The notes under the pieces are model-generated. The model did no database searches, was not told the DNA's origin, and saw nothing but the letters and a program-made list of their open reading frames with translations. Source: an uncultured bacterium (lineage in GTDB: Bacteria > Bdellovibrionota_C > UBA2361 > SZUA-149 > CALKYB01). From it: a stretch of DNA of 10,644 nucleotides. This document shows positions 1 through 6,434 of this stretch, one piece after another. How positions within the stretch are numbered: position 1 is the stretch's first letter; each line of letters begins with the position of its first letter. Where the stretch lies: NCBI GenBank assembly GCA_938022485.1, contig CALIEE010000065.1, forward strand, positions 1 to 10,644, read 5' to 3'. The translations under genes were made by a program, and so were the position numbers.

Positions 1-258
1 AGTAATAGCCGTTTGATGGATAGTGTTGTCAGTGACAAGCATTTAGCGATTGCAGAAGAGTTGAAGCGATACTGGTCAGTCTATGAAGAGAATCGTGATT
101 TAATATCGATTGGCGCCTATAAAGCTGGAACAGATGAGGCCATCGATGAGGCTATTTTTAAAAGAGACCCTCTTCGTAACTTTCTGACTCAACGAAAAGA
201 AATGGCTATTAGTTTTGAAGAAGTGCTCTCTCAGGCTCTATCTGTGGTTGAAACTTAA
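1..258 (+). CDS. fliI: FliI, flagellar export ATPase, C-terminal fragment (5' end outside window)
   Basis: The frame is open from base 1, so this is the 3' end of a longer gene; a start at the TTG or ATG near 13-18 would be artificial. About 85 residues remain of a protein normally near 440. They match the helical C-terminal domain of the FliI/SctN family of F1-beta-like rotary ATPases: SRLMD, then a helix with AEELKRYW, then the conserved stretch DLISIGAY-KAGTDEAIDEAI and a final FLTQR. FliI is a cytoplasmic hexamer that releases chaperones and helps load flagellar substrates into the type III export gate, working with FliH and FliJ. The Walker motifs lie upstream and cannot be checked. A virulence-type SctN paralogue cannot be fully excluded from this end alone, but FliI is more likely. 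The stop TAA lies three bases before the next gene. Confidence 0.82.
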   Translation, partial: SNSRLMDSVVSDKHLAIAEELKRYWSVYEENRDLISIGAYKAGTDEAIDEAIFKRDPLRNFLTQRKEMAISFEEVLSQALSVVET

Positions 259-261
259 TTC

Positions 262-1338
262 ATGTTAGCCAGTATGCTTAGATCTGTCTCAATCTCTAAG
301 GCTTTACTGGCCTTGCTGGTAGTCGCTCTTTTATTCTTTAGCTCGATGTATTTTTTTGGCAAAAGCTCTTTTCCAGCTCTGGCCCAAGGAAAATACGTTG
401 GGTTGATAAGAGATTTCCCTTTAGAAAATGGCGGAAAAAAAGATGTGAGTCTTTACCTAGAGCGATTCCCTCAAGGTAACGTGGTTATGTTAGTTCTATT
501 TCTAGATGGGTGGACTCCAAAATCTGTGAGTTTAAAACCTCTTTTTGAAGATCAAAGTGCTGCTTTGACCAAGATGCAACCTTTGAAGTTTGTTCATGAG
601 GGTATTGATTATTCGATGTCCGGTTATTTAGACAACGAGGTCATTACGGGAAAGCTCACTTTTGAAGGATCTTTTCCAAGAAAATTCGCTTTGGCACCTA
701 TATCGGATTCCAAGCTCGAAGGACTTACATACGATAGCAATGTTACTAATGTAGACATGAGTAATTGGGTGAAACTTAAGTCGGAGTATATTGAATTAAA
801 ATTTCGACTTGCTGAAGGAGAGAAATCTAAGGGTCAAAAAGGAGAAAGCTTGAGAAAGCTAAACCATTTTATGACTAATAAAGAGCAAATGAAGTCAGTT
901 GCTCAAAAAGAAAAATCAAGACTTCAAGGTGAGCTTAAGTCTTTGAGAGACAACAGCGTTGCTCAAAAAACTAGTCTAAAGTCCTTAGTGAGGGAGTTGG
1001 AGGTTCTTGGTAGAATTACGGAGCGAGGTAAAACAATCCGCCTTGTTCGTAGGATAGATAATAGAGAGAATAAATGGTACCTCGCGAATTGGCGAGAAGA
1101 AATAGACAGCAGTAGTTTACCAGCCCACCTTAGGAAAGATCCAACTTTGAATTTAGCCTCCCTAGAGGCTGACTATCAAGCAGCACTGGAAGTACGCAGA
1201 TTGCAGAGGGTGTTGGCTAAGGAACGTTTGGCAGTAAAGTATCTCAGTGACGAATATCAAAGAAAACTTGCTCCAATAAAAGAGGCTTTGCCCGGCGATA
1301 AGCCGGAAAAAAGTTTTTGGGATCGCTTAACTGAGTAG
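262..1338 (+). CDS. Membrane-anchored protein with beta-rich domain and coiled-coil C-terminal half, unknown function
   Basis: 358 residues, family not recognised. A short N-terminus with few charges is followed by one strong hydrophobic helix at about residues 13-33, giving an N-in anchor with the rest outside the cytoplasm. Residues about 42-145 look beta-rich, with GKYVGLIRDFP and later GYLDNEVITGKLTFEG. Residues about 170-250 and 300-340 are charged heptad-like helices (for example LQGELKSLRDN and SLVRELEVLG), probably coiled coil. The gene starts three bases after fliI stops; no good Shine-Dalgarno is visible, so translation probably depends on coupling. ATG 262 is used here, but ATG 274 (residue 5) is equally possible and leaves the anchor intact. 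It occupies a slot where fliJ often lies, but is over twice FliJ length and membrane-anchored, so it is not a plain FliJ. A role in the flagellum or envelope is inferred from position only. Confidence 0.7.
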   Translation: MLASMLRSVSISKALLALLVVALLFFSSMYFFGKSSFPALAQGKYVGLIRDFPLENGGKKDVSLYLERFPQGNVVMLVLFLDGWTPKSVSLKPLFEDQSAALTKMQPLKFVHEGIDYSMSGYLDNEVITGKLTFEGSFPRKFALAPISDSKLEGLTYDSNVTNVDMSNWVKLKSEYIELKFRLAEGEKSKGQKGESLRKLNHFMTNKEQMKSVAQKEKSRLQGELKSLRDNSVAQKTSLKSLVRELEVLGRITERGKTIRLVRRIDNRENKWYLANWREEIDSSSLPAHLRKDPTLNLASLEADYQAALEVRRLQRVLAKERLAVKYLSDEYQRKLAPIKEALPGDKPEKSFWDRLTE

Positions 1339-1342
1339 AGAA

Positions 1343-2281
1343 ATGAGTTTGGATTTATATCTAAAGTTTAACTTGTTTGTCCTGTTCGGGATTGTAGGTT
1401 CGAGCATTGCATTTGCGGAAGAGGTTTCAAGTGAGGCTAAGGCAATTCCAGAGGATTTTGTAATATTTGATGAACTAGTGGCTTCAGAAGCTGAGCCTGA
1501 GTTGGTTTATATACTCGTAGAAAGAGACCCAGGGGTAGTTAGAAGACATAAGTCTTGGTTTTTTGACTTCGGACAACTCGAGTCGAAAGGCTTGAATTCT
1601 AAAATGGCTCAAAGCGGAAGAACATGGCTTGTTGCTTCTCCAATTAGACTGGAGAAAAAAAAGCCCTTAACTATTTTTTCTTTTTTTCTAGCCGATTCTC
1701 AATCAGCCTATGCCGCGACACCGATGAGAACTTTGGATAGTTCGAAGGTTATAGATAGTAGGCTAACAGAGGGTGAGCTTTTAGAGAAAATCAAGGCCCT
1801 GAGGGAAGAGCTCAACATACAATCAGTTGATTTGGTTAAACTTGGAGATAACCTAGAGTCTTTAAAGCTAGAGGCATCTGAAATTGCGGGAGTAGAGAAG
1901 ATAGTTGATCTGAAAATGGAATTAACAAGTCTTCAAAATTTCAATACTGAGTACGATGCTGAGCAGAAACGACTAGAGGCTTTGATTGCTTTTGGTCGTT
2001 CTCAACCAGATGAGGCTGATCTGGCCTCCTTGAGAAAGGATTTAGGCGCTCAATTGAAACAAACTGCAAGAAAGACAGCAACGGCAGACAGGCTCGCTGC
2101 AAGAAAAAAGAAAGCAGCTCTTTCTAAACTGAAGGCTAAAATCGCTACAGTGCGTTCAGCCCGAGGGAAAGATGTGAACCTAATCAAGAGACAAATTGCT
2201 GCTGCGAAAAGAAAGAGAAGAGAGTTTATAAATCGCCTCGGGAAGACCGAGTCCGTTAATGTTGATACTTTAGATTTTTAA
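1343..2281 (+). CDS. Exported coiled-coil protein with basic C-terminal tail, unknown function
   Basis: 312 residues, family not recognised. The N-terminus is a plausible Sec signal peptide: hydrophobic core around residues 9-23 and an AFA|EE cleavage site after residue 25. Residues about 26-135 form a probable globular part with YILVERDPGVVRRH and SWFFDFG. Residues about 142-300 are almost entirely charged helix, predicted coiled coil, ending in a very basic stretch (about 248-298, with runs such as AARKKKAALSKLKAK) that could bind an acidic polymer, peptidoglycan or another protein. An internal hydrophobic patch near residues 109-125 ends in SAYA|A and resembles a second signal peptide; it is encoded in A8, T6 and T7 homopolymer runs (1655-1690). 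The gene starts four bases after the previous stop and five bases before the next start, so it is cotranscribed. Like its upstream neighbour it is extracytoplasmic and coiled coil, so the two may interact. Confidence 0.7.
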   Translation: MSLDLYLKFNLFVLFGIVGSSIAFAEEVSSEAKAIPEDFVIFDELVASEAEPELVYILVERDPGVVRRHKSWFFDFGQLESKGLNSKMAQSGRTWLVASPIRLEKKKPLTIFSFFLADSQSAYAATPMRTLDSSKVIDSRLTEGELLEKIKALREELNIQSVDLVKLGDNLESLKLEASEIAGVEKIVDLKMELTSLQNFNTEYDAEQKRLEALIAFGRSQPDEADLASLRKDLGAQLKQTARKTATADRLAARKKKAALSKLKAKIATVRSARGKDVNLIKRQIAAAKRKRREFINRLGKTESVNVDTLDF

Positions 2282-2286
2282 GCTAA

Positions 2287-3066
2287 ATGAATATCTTGAT
2301 AATTTTAATTTCGACTTTGGCTTTGAGCTTGGCTGCTGCTTGTCTCTATAAGATGATAAAAGTTCATTTGCTTCTGTTTGAAGTTTTGGACCGGGTAAAG
2401 CGAGTTGGTGAGGTTGATTTGCAGAACCATCTTAAACAAGTGCAGAATATTGAAAGACTTCATAATAAGTTAGATCTTCCGATTGGAAGTCTTCCCTCGG
2501 CTGGGGGTTGGACAGCCTTACCTGATCTCTTACTGGATATTTCTGATAGAATTTTATCTTCTGAAATATCAGAGGTTCTAGAGTGTGGTTCCGGTATTTC
2601 TACCGTAGTTTCTGCTCAGTCTTTTAAGCATCGTTTTGAGAATGAAGAGGGTAAGAAGGGGAAAGTTTTCACTCTGGAGCATGATTTGGCCTGTGCCGAG
2701 GCAACTAGAAAGGAATTAACTAGACTTCAGTTGAATGACTATGCTGAGGTAATTGAAGCCCCGCTCACTGAGTATACAATCGAAGGGGAAAATTACATTT
2801 GGTATAGTTTAGAAAATAAGCCTTGGAAGTCTGTAGACCTACTGTTTGTAGATGGTCCACCTGTTAATACTTGTAAGCATGCTAGGTTTCCCGCTCTTCC
2901 TTTACTCAAAGGTGAACTAGCCAAAAACGTTCAGGTGGTTCTTGATGACGGTGTGCGTCAGGAAGAGAAGGAGATAGCTAAGAAGTGGTTAGACAAAGAC
3001 TCCAGCTTTAAAGAAAAACCCTATTTTTTTGAGCGAGGTGCAATTTTTCTAGAGCGAACTGTCTAA
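2287..3066 (+). CDS. Membrane-anchored class I SAM-dependent methyltransferase
   Basis: 259 residues. An N-terminal hydrophobic helix (about 2-22) followed by basic residues suggests a membrane anchor with the catalytic part probably in the cytoplasm. The rest shows a class I methyltransferase Rossmann fold: motif I VLECGSGIST at 97-106 (glycine-rich SAM loop after an acidic strand end), motif II VFTLEHD at 127-133 with the acidic residue expected to bind the SAM ribose, DLLFVDGPP at 184-192 as the strand-4 motif, and VVLDDG at 217-222. This resembles the Methyltransf_24-type enzymes often found beside glycosyltransferases, but no such gene is in view and the substrate is unknown. It is the last gene of the tight fliI cluster, five bases after the previous stop. 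Modification of a flagellar or surface glycan or protein is an inference from context. Confidence 0.75.
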   Translation: MNILIILISTLALSLAAACLYKMIKVHLLLFEVLDRVKRVGEVDLQNHLKQVQNIERLHNKLDLPIGSLPSAGGWTALPDLLLDISDRILSSEISEVLECGSGISTVVSAQSFKHRFENEEGKKGKVFTLEHDLACAEATRKELTRLQLNDYAEVIEAPLTEYTIEGENYIWYSLENKPWKSVDLLFVDGPPVNTCKHARFPALPLLKGELAKNVQVVLDDGVRQEEKEIAKKWLDKDSSFKEKPYFFERGAIFLERTV

Positions 3067-3123
3067 ATTAGATTTGCTCGCCTATGCCGGGCTTGCTTGA
3101 AAAAACTTCTATGTTAGGCTGGA

Positions 3124-3179
3124 TATACTGCGCCTCATTTAAATTCCGTGTTTTCTAAATCTCACAGTGGTGCAGTATA
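3124..3179. repeat. 56-bp inverted-repeat unit 1 (TATACTGC ... GCAGTATA)
   Basis: Arms 3124-3136 and 3167-3179 pair at 11 of 13 positions, with the outer 8 bases perfect (TATACTGC / GCAGTATA). The loop is AT-rich. The ends share TATACTG with unit 3. Terminal TA dinucleotides next to inverted arms are what small non-autonomous elements that target TA leave behind (IS630/Tc1-mariner type), but no transposase or full-length parent is visible. Confidence 0.6.
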
Positions 3180-3210
3180 AATGCCGAGGGTAGGCCAGGC
3201 CAAAAGAATA

Positions 3211-3264
3211 TATACCCCGCCCACTTTACTTCGTCTTTTTGATGTAATTCCAAGCGGGGTTATA
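3211..3264. repeat. 54-bp inverted-repeat unit 2 (TATACCCCGC ... GCGGGGTTATA)
   Basis: Arms 3211-3220 and 3254-3264 are complementary apart from one extra base in the right arm. The size and the TATA ends match units 1 and 3, while the arm sequence differs inside the TATAC tip. It lies directly before the GC-tipped hairpin at 3265. Confidence 0.5.
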
Positions 3265-3283
3265 CCGGGGGCGAAGCCTCCGG
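3265..3283. repeat. Small hairpin, GGC-GAA-GCC tip
   Basis: Arms CCGGGGGC (3265-3272) and GCCTCCGG (3276-3283) pair over 8 bases with one G-T wobble, leaving a GAA loop. The apex GCGAAGC is the DNA heptamer known to form an unusually stable mini-hairpin. No T tract follows, so it is not a standard terminator. Confidence 0.65.
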
Positions 3284-3293
3284 CAGATATTTA

Positions 3294-3306
3294 TATACTG
3301 AAACCT
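3294..3306. repeat. Solo copy of the TATACTGAAACCT arm
   Basis: The 13 bases are identical to 3454-3466, and 12 of them form an inverted repeat with 3501-3512. This copy may be the left end of a larger 219-base element (3294-3512) with TATACTGAAACC termini, or a leftover arm. A related 10-base match, ATACTGAAAC, occurs far away at 7663-7672. Confidence 0.65.
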
Positions 3307-3319
3307 AAAATTATTACTT

Positions 3320-3336
3320 CAAGAGCATAGCTCTTG
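3320..3336. repeat. Small hairpin, AGC-ATA-GCT tip
   Basis: Perfect 7-base stem CAAGAGC / GCTCTTG with a three-base ATA loop. It has the same design as the hairpin at 3265, a variable stem closed by GC around a three-base loop. Confidence 0.6.
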
Positions 3337-3384
3337 GCAGGAAAAGTTAAAAAACCTTTGTTTAAGGCTGAATATGATTTTCTT

Positions 3385-3399
3385 GCGAAGCTTCGCTTC
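3385..3399. repeat. Palindrome GCGAAGCTTCGC and overlapping GC-TTC-GC hairpin
   Basis: Bases 3385-3396 are a perfect 12-base palindrome. The overlapping 3387-3399 forms a 5-base stem (GAAGC / GCTTC) with loop TTC, which read on the other strand is the GCGAAGC mini-hairpin tip. GCGAAGC occurs on both strands within these 15 bases. Confidence 0.6.
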
Positions 3400-3434
3400 A
3401 CAGCATATTTTGGGCGAGGTCTATCTGTTTAATG

Positions 3435-3452
3435 GCTTTGCTTACGCAAAGC
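3435..3452. repeat. Small hairpin, TTTGC-TTAC-GCAAA tip
   Basis: Perfect 7-base stem GCTTTGC / GCAAAGC with a four-base TTAC loop. It is the fourth GC-tipped hairpin in under 200 bases and abuts the left arm of inverted-repeat unit 3. Confidence 0.6.
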
Positions 3453-3453
3453 T

Positions 3454-3512
3454 TATACTGAAACCTAGACTAGGCTCCAGAAAAGGGCAGAATTTAAAGT
3501 GGTTTCAGTATA
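3454..3512. repeat. 59-bp inverted-repeat unit 3 (TATACTGAAACC ... GGTTTCAGTATA)
   Basis: Perfect 12-base arms at 3454-3465 and 3501-3512 around a 35-base centre. The right arm is 40 bases upstream of the ATG at 3552, so the structure lies in the probable promoter or leader of the propeller gene and could influence its expression. Confidence 0.7.
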
Positions 3513-3551
3513 TTCACAGTCTGAAATGGATTTTTTTTCGAGAAGAGCCTT

Positions 3552-3607
3552 ATGTCCAAAGTTAGATTTTTAACCTCTTTTTTCTGGTTACTAGCTCTAG
3601 CTATGCA
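3552..3607 (+). other. Out-of-frame start and signal-peptide leader of the propeller gene
   Basis: ATG 3552 is preceded by AGAAGAG (3541-3547), a fair Shine-Dalgarno. It reads MSKVRFLTSFFWLLALA in a frame that runs to a stop (TAG) shortly after 3670. The long downstream frame is closed upstream by TAG at 3563-3565 and contains no ATG or GTG before its coding body; its first in-frame codons read FNLFFLVTSSSYALSQC. Adding one T to the T5 tract at 3567-3571 joins the two: positively charged SKVR, hydrophobic FFNLFFLV, then SYA|LSQ as a signal peptidase I site. The restored product would be 910 residues. So the signal peptide is split by a -1 shift: a sequencing or assembly error, a real frameshift mutation, or an on/off slippage tract. 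Confidence 0.6.
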
Positions 3608-6283
3608 TTGTCCCAATGCCAGATTTACTATTCATCCAACTCTAGTAGTCTCTTCCCCGAGATTGATAGCGGAATATTCAGAGTAGATATTGATGGCAGT
3701 AACCCTGAAGCATTGGTTCGAGAAAGATCATTTGGTGATTTAACCTATGGACCGCAGACTTCTACAGTGTATTGGGAATCGAACAATCAGATTTTCAGCG
3801 CTAGCCTTGAGCGATTTCTTGAAGGTAATTTTACCGAAGATGATCTGGCAAGTGCTTTAGTTCCTATAGACCCTGTTACTTCTGTTAGTAACCTAGCTGT
3901 CTTTGAGTCAGGGAATGAGTTGTTTTGGACCAGTAGTGGATTGACCCAGATTCATCGAGGAAATATTGATACGGGCGTTGTTGAGACAGTTTATCAAGGT
4001 CCTGGACTTGCTTCATTAGTTACTAATGTTCGGGTAGATGAAGAGAATCAGAAATTGATCTGGTCTCAAATGGACGCTGGTATTTTAATGTCAGATATTG
4101 ATGGTACTAACGTTCAAAATATTTTCTCGAATGGAGGTGCTCCATTCTTTGGTTTTGTTGATATAGATCCCTCTGCCCAGGAAGTTTATTTCACCACTCC
4201 TTCGCAAAATGAACTAGTGCAAAAAATTAGTTACGATGGAACTGGTCTTGCTGTTGTAGCTGATTTCGACTTCCAGGATGGTGAATTACTTACTGGATTC
4301 GCTTTTGATTCTTCTAATCAGCGCCTTTTAGTTTCTTATTTTTTTGATGATCCCTTAACAGTCGAAGCTGTTTCAGAATACTTGCCAGATACTAGCGGAC
4401 TTTTTACTTTTTCGAGAACATTATTAGATGTTGAAGCTAGGAATATTGTGCCTCTGGAAAATTCTGGGGATATGAGTTTTCTTTTTCGCGACTCTTCTTC
4501 GAGGAGAATAGCAGTTGGCTTTGATGATCCAGCTACTGATTCTAGAGTTCTTCTGCGAGATATTCGAAGTTTAGCGGCTGATTTTGCGGTTGGTTCTCCG
4601 GGTGAAGTAGTTTTTTCTACCCCTGGAAGGTTCCTTGAGGCAGGAGACAATCTTCTAAGAAGAGCGCCAGATGGTTCTATTGAATTGTTCCCCACGATCT
4701 TGGAATTTAGTGCAGTCACCATTTCCGAGAATAGATTATTTTATGCCGATGGGAGTTTGAATCGGATTTCTGAGCTGGTGGATAGGGTTGGAGTTACCTT
4801 TGAGGAAAACTCGGGAGCCGTATCTTTTATGCAAGTTGAAGGAAACTTTCTTTATTGGGCTGTTTCTAATCTTAATAACAGTAGTATCCGAAGAAAATCT
4901 CTTGATGGAAATTCGCCTGCTGAAGTTGTTATTTCAGGTAGAAATAGAATTACGGGCTTTGATTTTAATGGGAACCGCAGCCGTATTTACTGGTCTGAGA
5001 CAGTTAGTCCGGCGGACTCTTCTAATGTTAACTTGAGTGGGGTTTTTACTTCTCTCACGACTTTTGAGCCAGAGAGTATAGAAAGGCTAATAACTTTTCC
5101 AAACACGAATGTAATTGGACCAGGTACCAATATTTCTGTTTTTGCGGGTTTAACAGGCCCACTCGCCGTTGATGGTAATACACTCCTTGTTACCGTGGCT
5201 CTTGGGCCATCAAGTGGACTTAATCTTGAAAGATACTCAATTTCTGGAGGCCCTAGAATTGGAGAGCCTTTGCTTACTGGGGTGCGGGATTTTGAGCTAT
5301 TTTCTGAAGATGGTTCCTGTGGCGGACCTGTTCCCGGAAGTAGAGTTGATTTTGATGGCGACGAAAGACAAGATCTAGTGGTCTGGAGGGAGGCTACCGG
5401 AACCTGGTTTGTGATGCCTACAGCTTCAACTGAGCCATTGGTAAGGCAGTGGGGTCTTCCCGGTGACCAACCTGTTTTGGGAGACTACGATGGGGATAGC
5501 CTTTTCGATTTTACAGTCTGGAGACCCTCGTCAGGAACGTGGTTCCATTGTCTTTCCGGCCAGGGCTGGGACTGTTCTCAACCAGAGGTTATGCAATGGG
5601 GACTGCCAGGGGATTATCCACTAGCGGCAGATTTAACGGGTGATGGAAGAGCAGATCGCATTGTTTGGCGTCCTTCTAGTGGCACTTGGTTCGTAGTCAA
5701 TTCTGACTCCACTGGCATAGATACTTTTCAGTGGGGTTTGCCAGGAGACTTGCCTGTTACAGGAGACTTTGACGGTGATGGTATTGATGATCCTGGCGTA
5801 TTTAGACCATCAAATGGCTTTTGGTTTGTTTTGTTGTCTTCGAGAGGAAGAAGCCCTCTGCCAGGAGATGCTCTTGTTACGCAGTGGGGTTTACCTGGAG
5901 ACCACCCAGTAGTTGGTGACTTTGATGGAGATGGAAGGTCTGACCTTAGCGTTTGGAGGCCTGCAACAGGAAACTGGTGGAGCTGCTACTCTGGCTCGGA
6001 GTTTGATTGCGGGCAGGGGTTTGGAGTCAGACAGTTTGGTCTTGACGTAGATGTTCCTTTTGCTCTGGATAGAAATGGCGATGGAATTACTGATTTTACT
6101 GTCTGGAGAGAGTTTCTCCCGGGAGTTGATATTGGTGCTTGGTATACGTCCGAAAACAATATTTTAACTGGCGCTGCTCCTGAGGTTTTAAGAACCCAGT
6201 GGGGCCTACCAGGAGATATTTCAATGAGTTCAGATATTCGTTCTGTGGTGGAGCATCTTTATCCTGGTTCACTTTTAAACTAA
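3608..6283 (+). CDS. Large exported protein: YWTD-like beta-propeller plus six FG-GAP/VCBS-like repeats
   Basis: 891 residues from the TTG at 3608; the real start is probably ATG 3552 after correction of one base (see leader entry). Residues about 5-560 hold spaced repeats typical of YWTD/LDL-receptor class B propellers: IFRVDIDGSN, ILMSDIDGTN, QKISYDGTG, IRRKSLDGNS, with strands such as TVYWES and RIYWSE. Residues about 578-875 hold six repeats of 45-55 residues. Each starts with an acidic loop like DFDGDG..D (calcium-binding style), continues with VWRP-SSGTWF and ends with QWGLPGD-P; the fifth is degenerate (QFGLDVDVP). All six cysteines fit an oxidising compartment: C4, C571, and two C-x7-C loops of form CxSGxxxDC at 648/656 and 793/801. 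Such proteins are usually secreted or surface-bound adhesion or scaffold proteins; no enzyme signature is seen. The repeat half is paralogous to the convergent gene at 6435-7421. Confidence 0.82.
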   Translation: MSQCQIYYSSNSSSLFPEIDSGIFRVDIDGSNPEALVRERSFGDLTYGPQTSTVYWESNNQIFSASLERFLEGNFTEDDLASALVPIDPVTSVSNLAVFESGNELFWTSSGLTQIHRGNIDTGVVETVYQGPGLASLVTNVRVDEENQKLIWSQMDAGILMSDIDGTNVQNIFSNGGAPFFGFVDIDPSAQEVYFTTPSQNELVQKISYDGTGLAVVADFDFQDGELLTGFAFDSSNQRLLVSYFFDDPLTVEAVSEYLPDTSGLFTFSRTLLDVEARNIVPLENSGDMSFLFRDSSSRRIAVGFDDPATDSRVLLRDIRSLAADFAVGSPGEVVFSTPGRFLEAGDNLLRRAPDGSIELFPTILEFSAVTISENRLFYADGSLNRISELVDRVGVTFEENSGAVSFMQVEGNFLYWAVSNLNNSSIRRKSLDGNSPAEVVISGRNRITGFDFNGNRSRIYWSETVSPADSSNVNLSGVFTSLTTFEPESIERLITFPNTNVIGPGTNISVFAGLTGPLAVDGNTLLVTVALGPSSGLNLERYSISGGPRIGEPLLTGVRDFELFSEDGSCGGPVPGSRVDFDGDERQDLVVWREATGTWFVMPTASTEPLVRQWGLPGDQPVLGDYDGDSLFDFTVWRPSSGTWFHCLSGQGWDCSQPEVMQWGLPGDYPLAADLTGDGRADRIVWRPSSGTWFVVNSDSTGIDTFQWGLPGDLPVTGDFDGDGIDDPGVFRPSNGFWFVLLSSRGRSPLPGDALVTQWGLPGDHPVVGDFDGDGRSDLSVWRPATGNWWSCYSGSEFDCGQGFGVRQFGLDVDVPFALDRNGDGITDFTVWREFLPGVDIGAWYTSENNILTGAAPEVLRTQWGLPGDISMSSDIRSVVEHLYPGSLLN

Positions 6284-6381
6284 GGACTTTTAAAAATCTT
6301 TTAGACTTGAGGGTTCGGATAAGTATTTAAAGGGAGAAGGTAGAGCAGGGGAAAGCTAGGAGCAGGTTTGTAAAAATGCAC

Positions 6382-6413
6382 AAAAAAAGGCGCCTAGAGG
6401 GCGCCCTTTTTTT
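6382..6413. terminator. Bidirectional Rho-independent terminator between convergent genes
   Basis: A7 (6382-6388), stem GGCGCC (6389-6394), loop TAGAG, stem GGCGCC (6400-6405), one C, then T7 (6407-6413). The GC-only stem flanked by A and T runs works on both strands, ending the plus-strand propeller gene about 100 bases after its stop and the minus-strand gene about 20 bases after its stop. Confidence 0.9.
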
Positions 6414-6434
6414 GTTTGGCATTAGCTCTAAAAG

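Larger units (their letters stand above)
3067..3551. other. Repeat-rich intergenic region without a convincing gene
   Basis: This 485-base stretch separates the fliI cluster from the propeller gene. It is dominated by inverted repeats, listed separately: three TATA-ended units of 54-59 bases, an extra direct copy of one arm, and four small GC-tipped hairpins. The only open frame of note (3374-3565, 63 codons) runs straight through these palindromes and is not credible as a gene. No typical U-tailed terminator for the upstream operon and no confident sigma-70 promoter were found; TATATT at 3509-3514 could be a -10 box but lacks a -35 partner. The region looks like a landing pad for small mobile or extragenic repeats. 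Confidence 0.7.

Noticed and set aside
3080..3119. Possible integron attC-like core (GTTAGGC near 3113-3119 with GCCTATG near 3080)
   Set aside because: Only one good core-like heptamer, five-base arms, no second core in the right place and no cassette or integrase nearby.
3374..3565. 63-codon open frame in the repeat-rich gap
   Set aside because: It runs through three palindromes and the 59-base inverted repeat, has no clear ribosome binding site and no recognisable protein features; the frame is open by chance.
3608..3619. Lipoprotein lipobox at LSQC near the start of the propeller protein
   Set aside because: Gln before the cysteine does not fit a lipobox, and SYA|LSQ gives a better signal peptidase I site.
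4336..4722. 128-codon minus-strand open frame inside the propeller gene
   Set aside because: Antisense shadow of a gene with clear repeat structure; serine- and arginine-rich composition typical of a non-coding frame.
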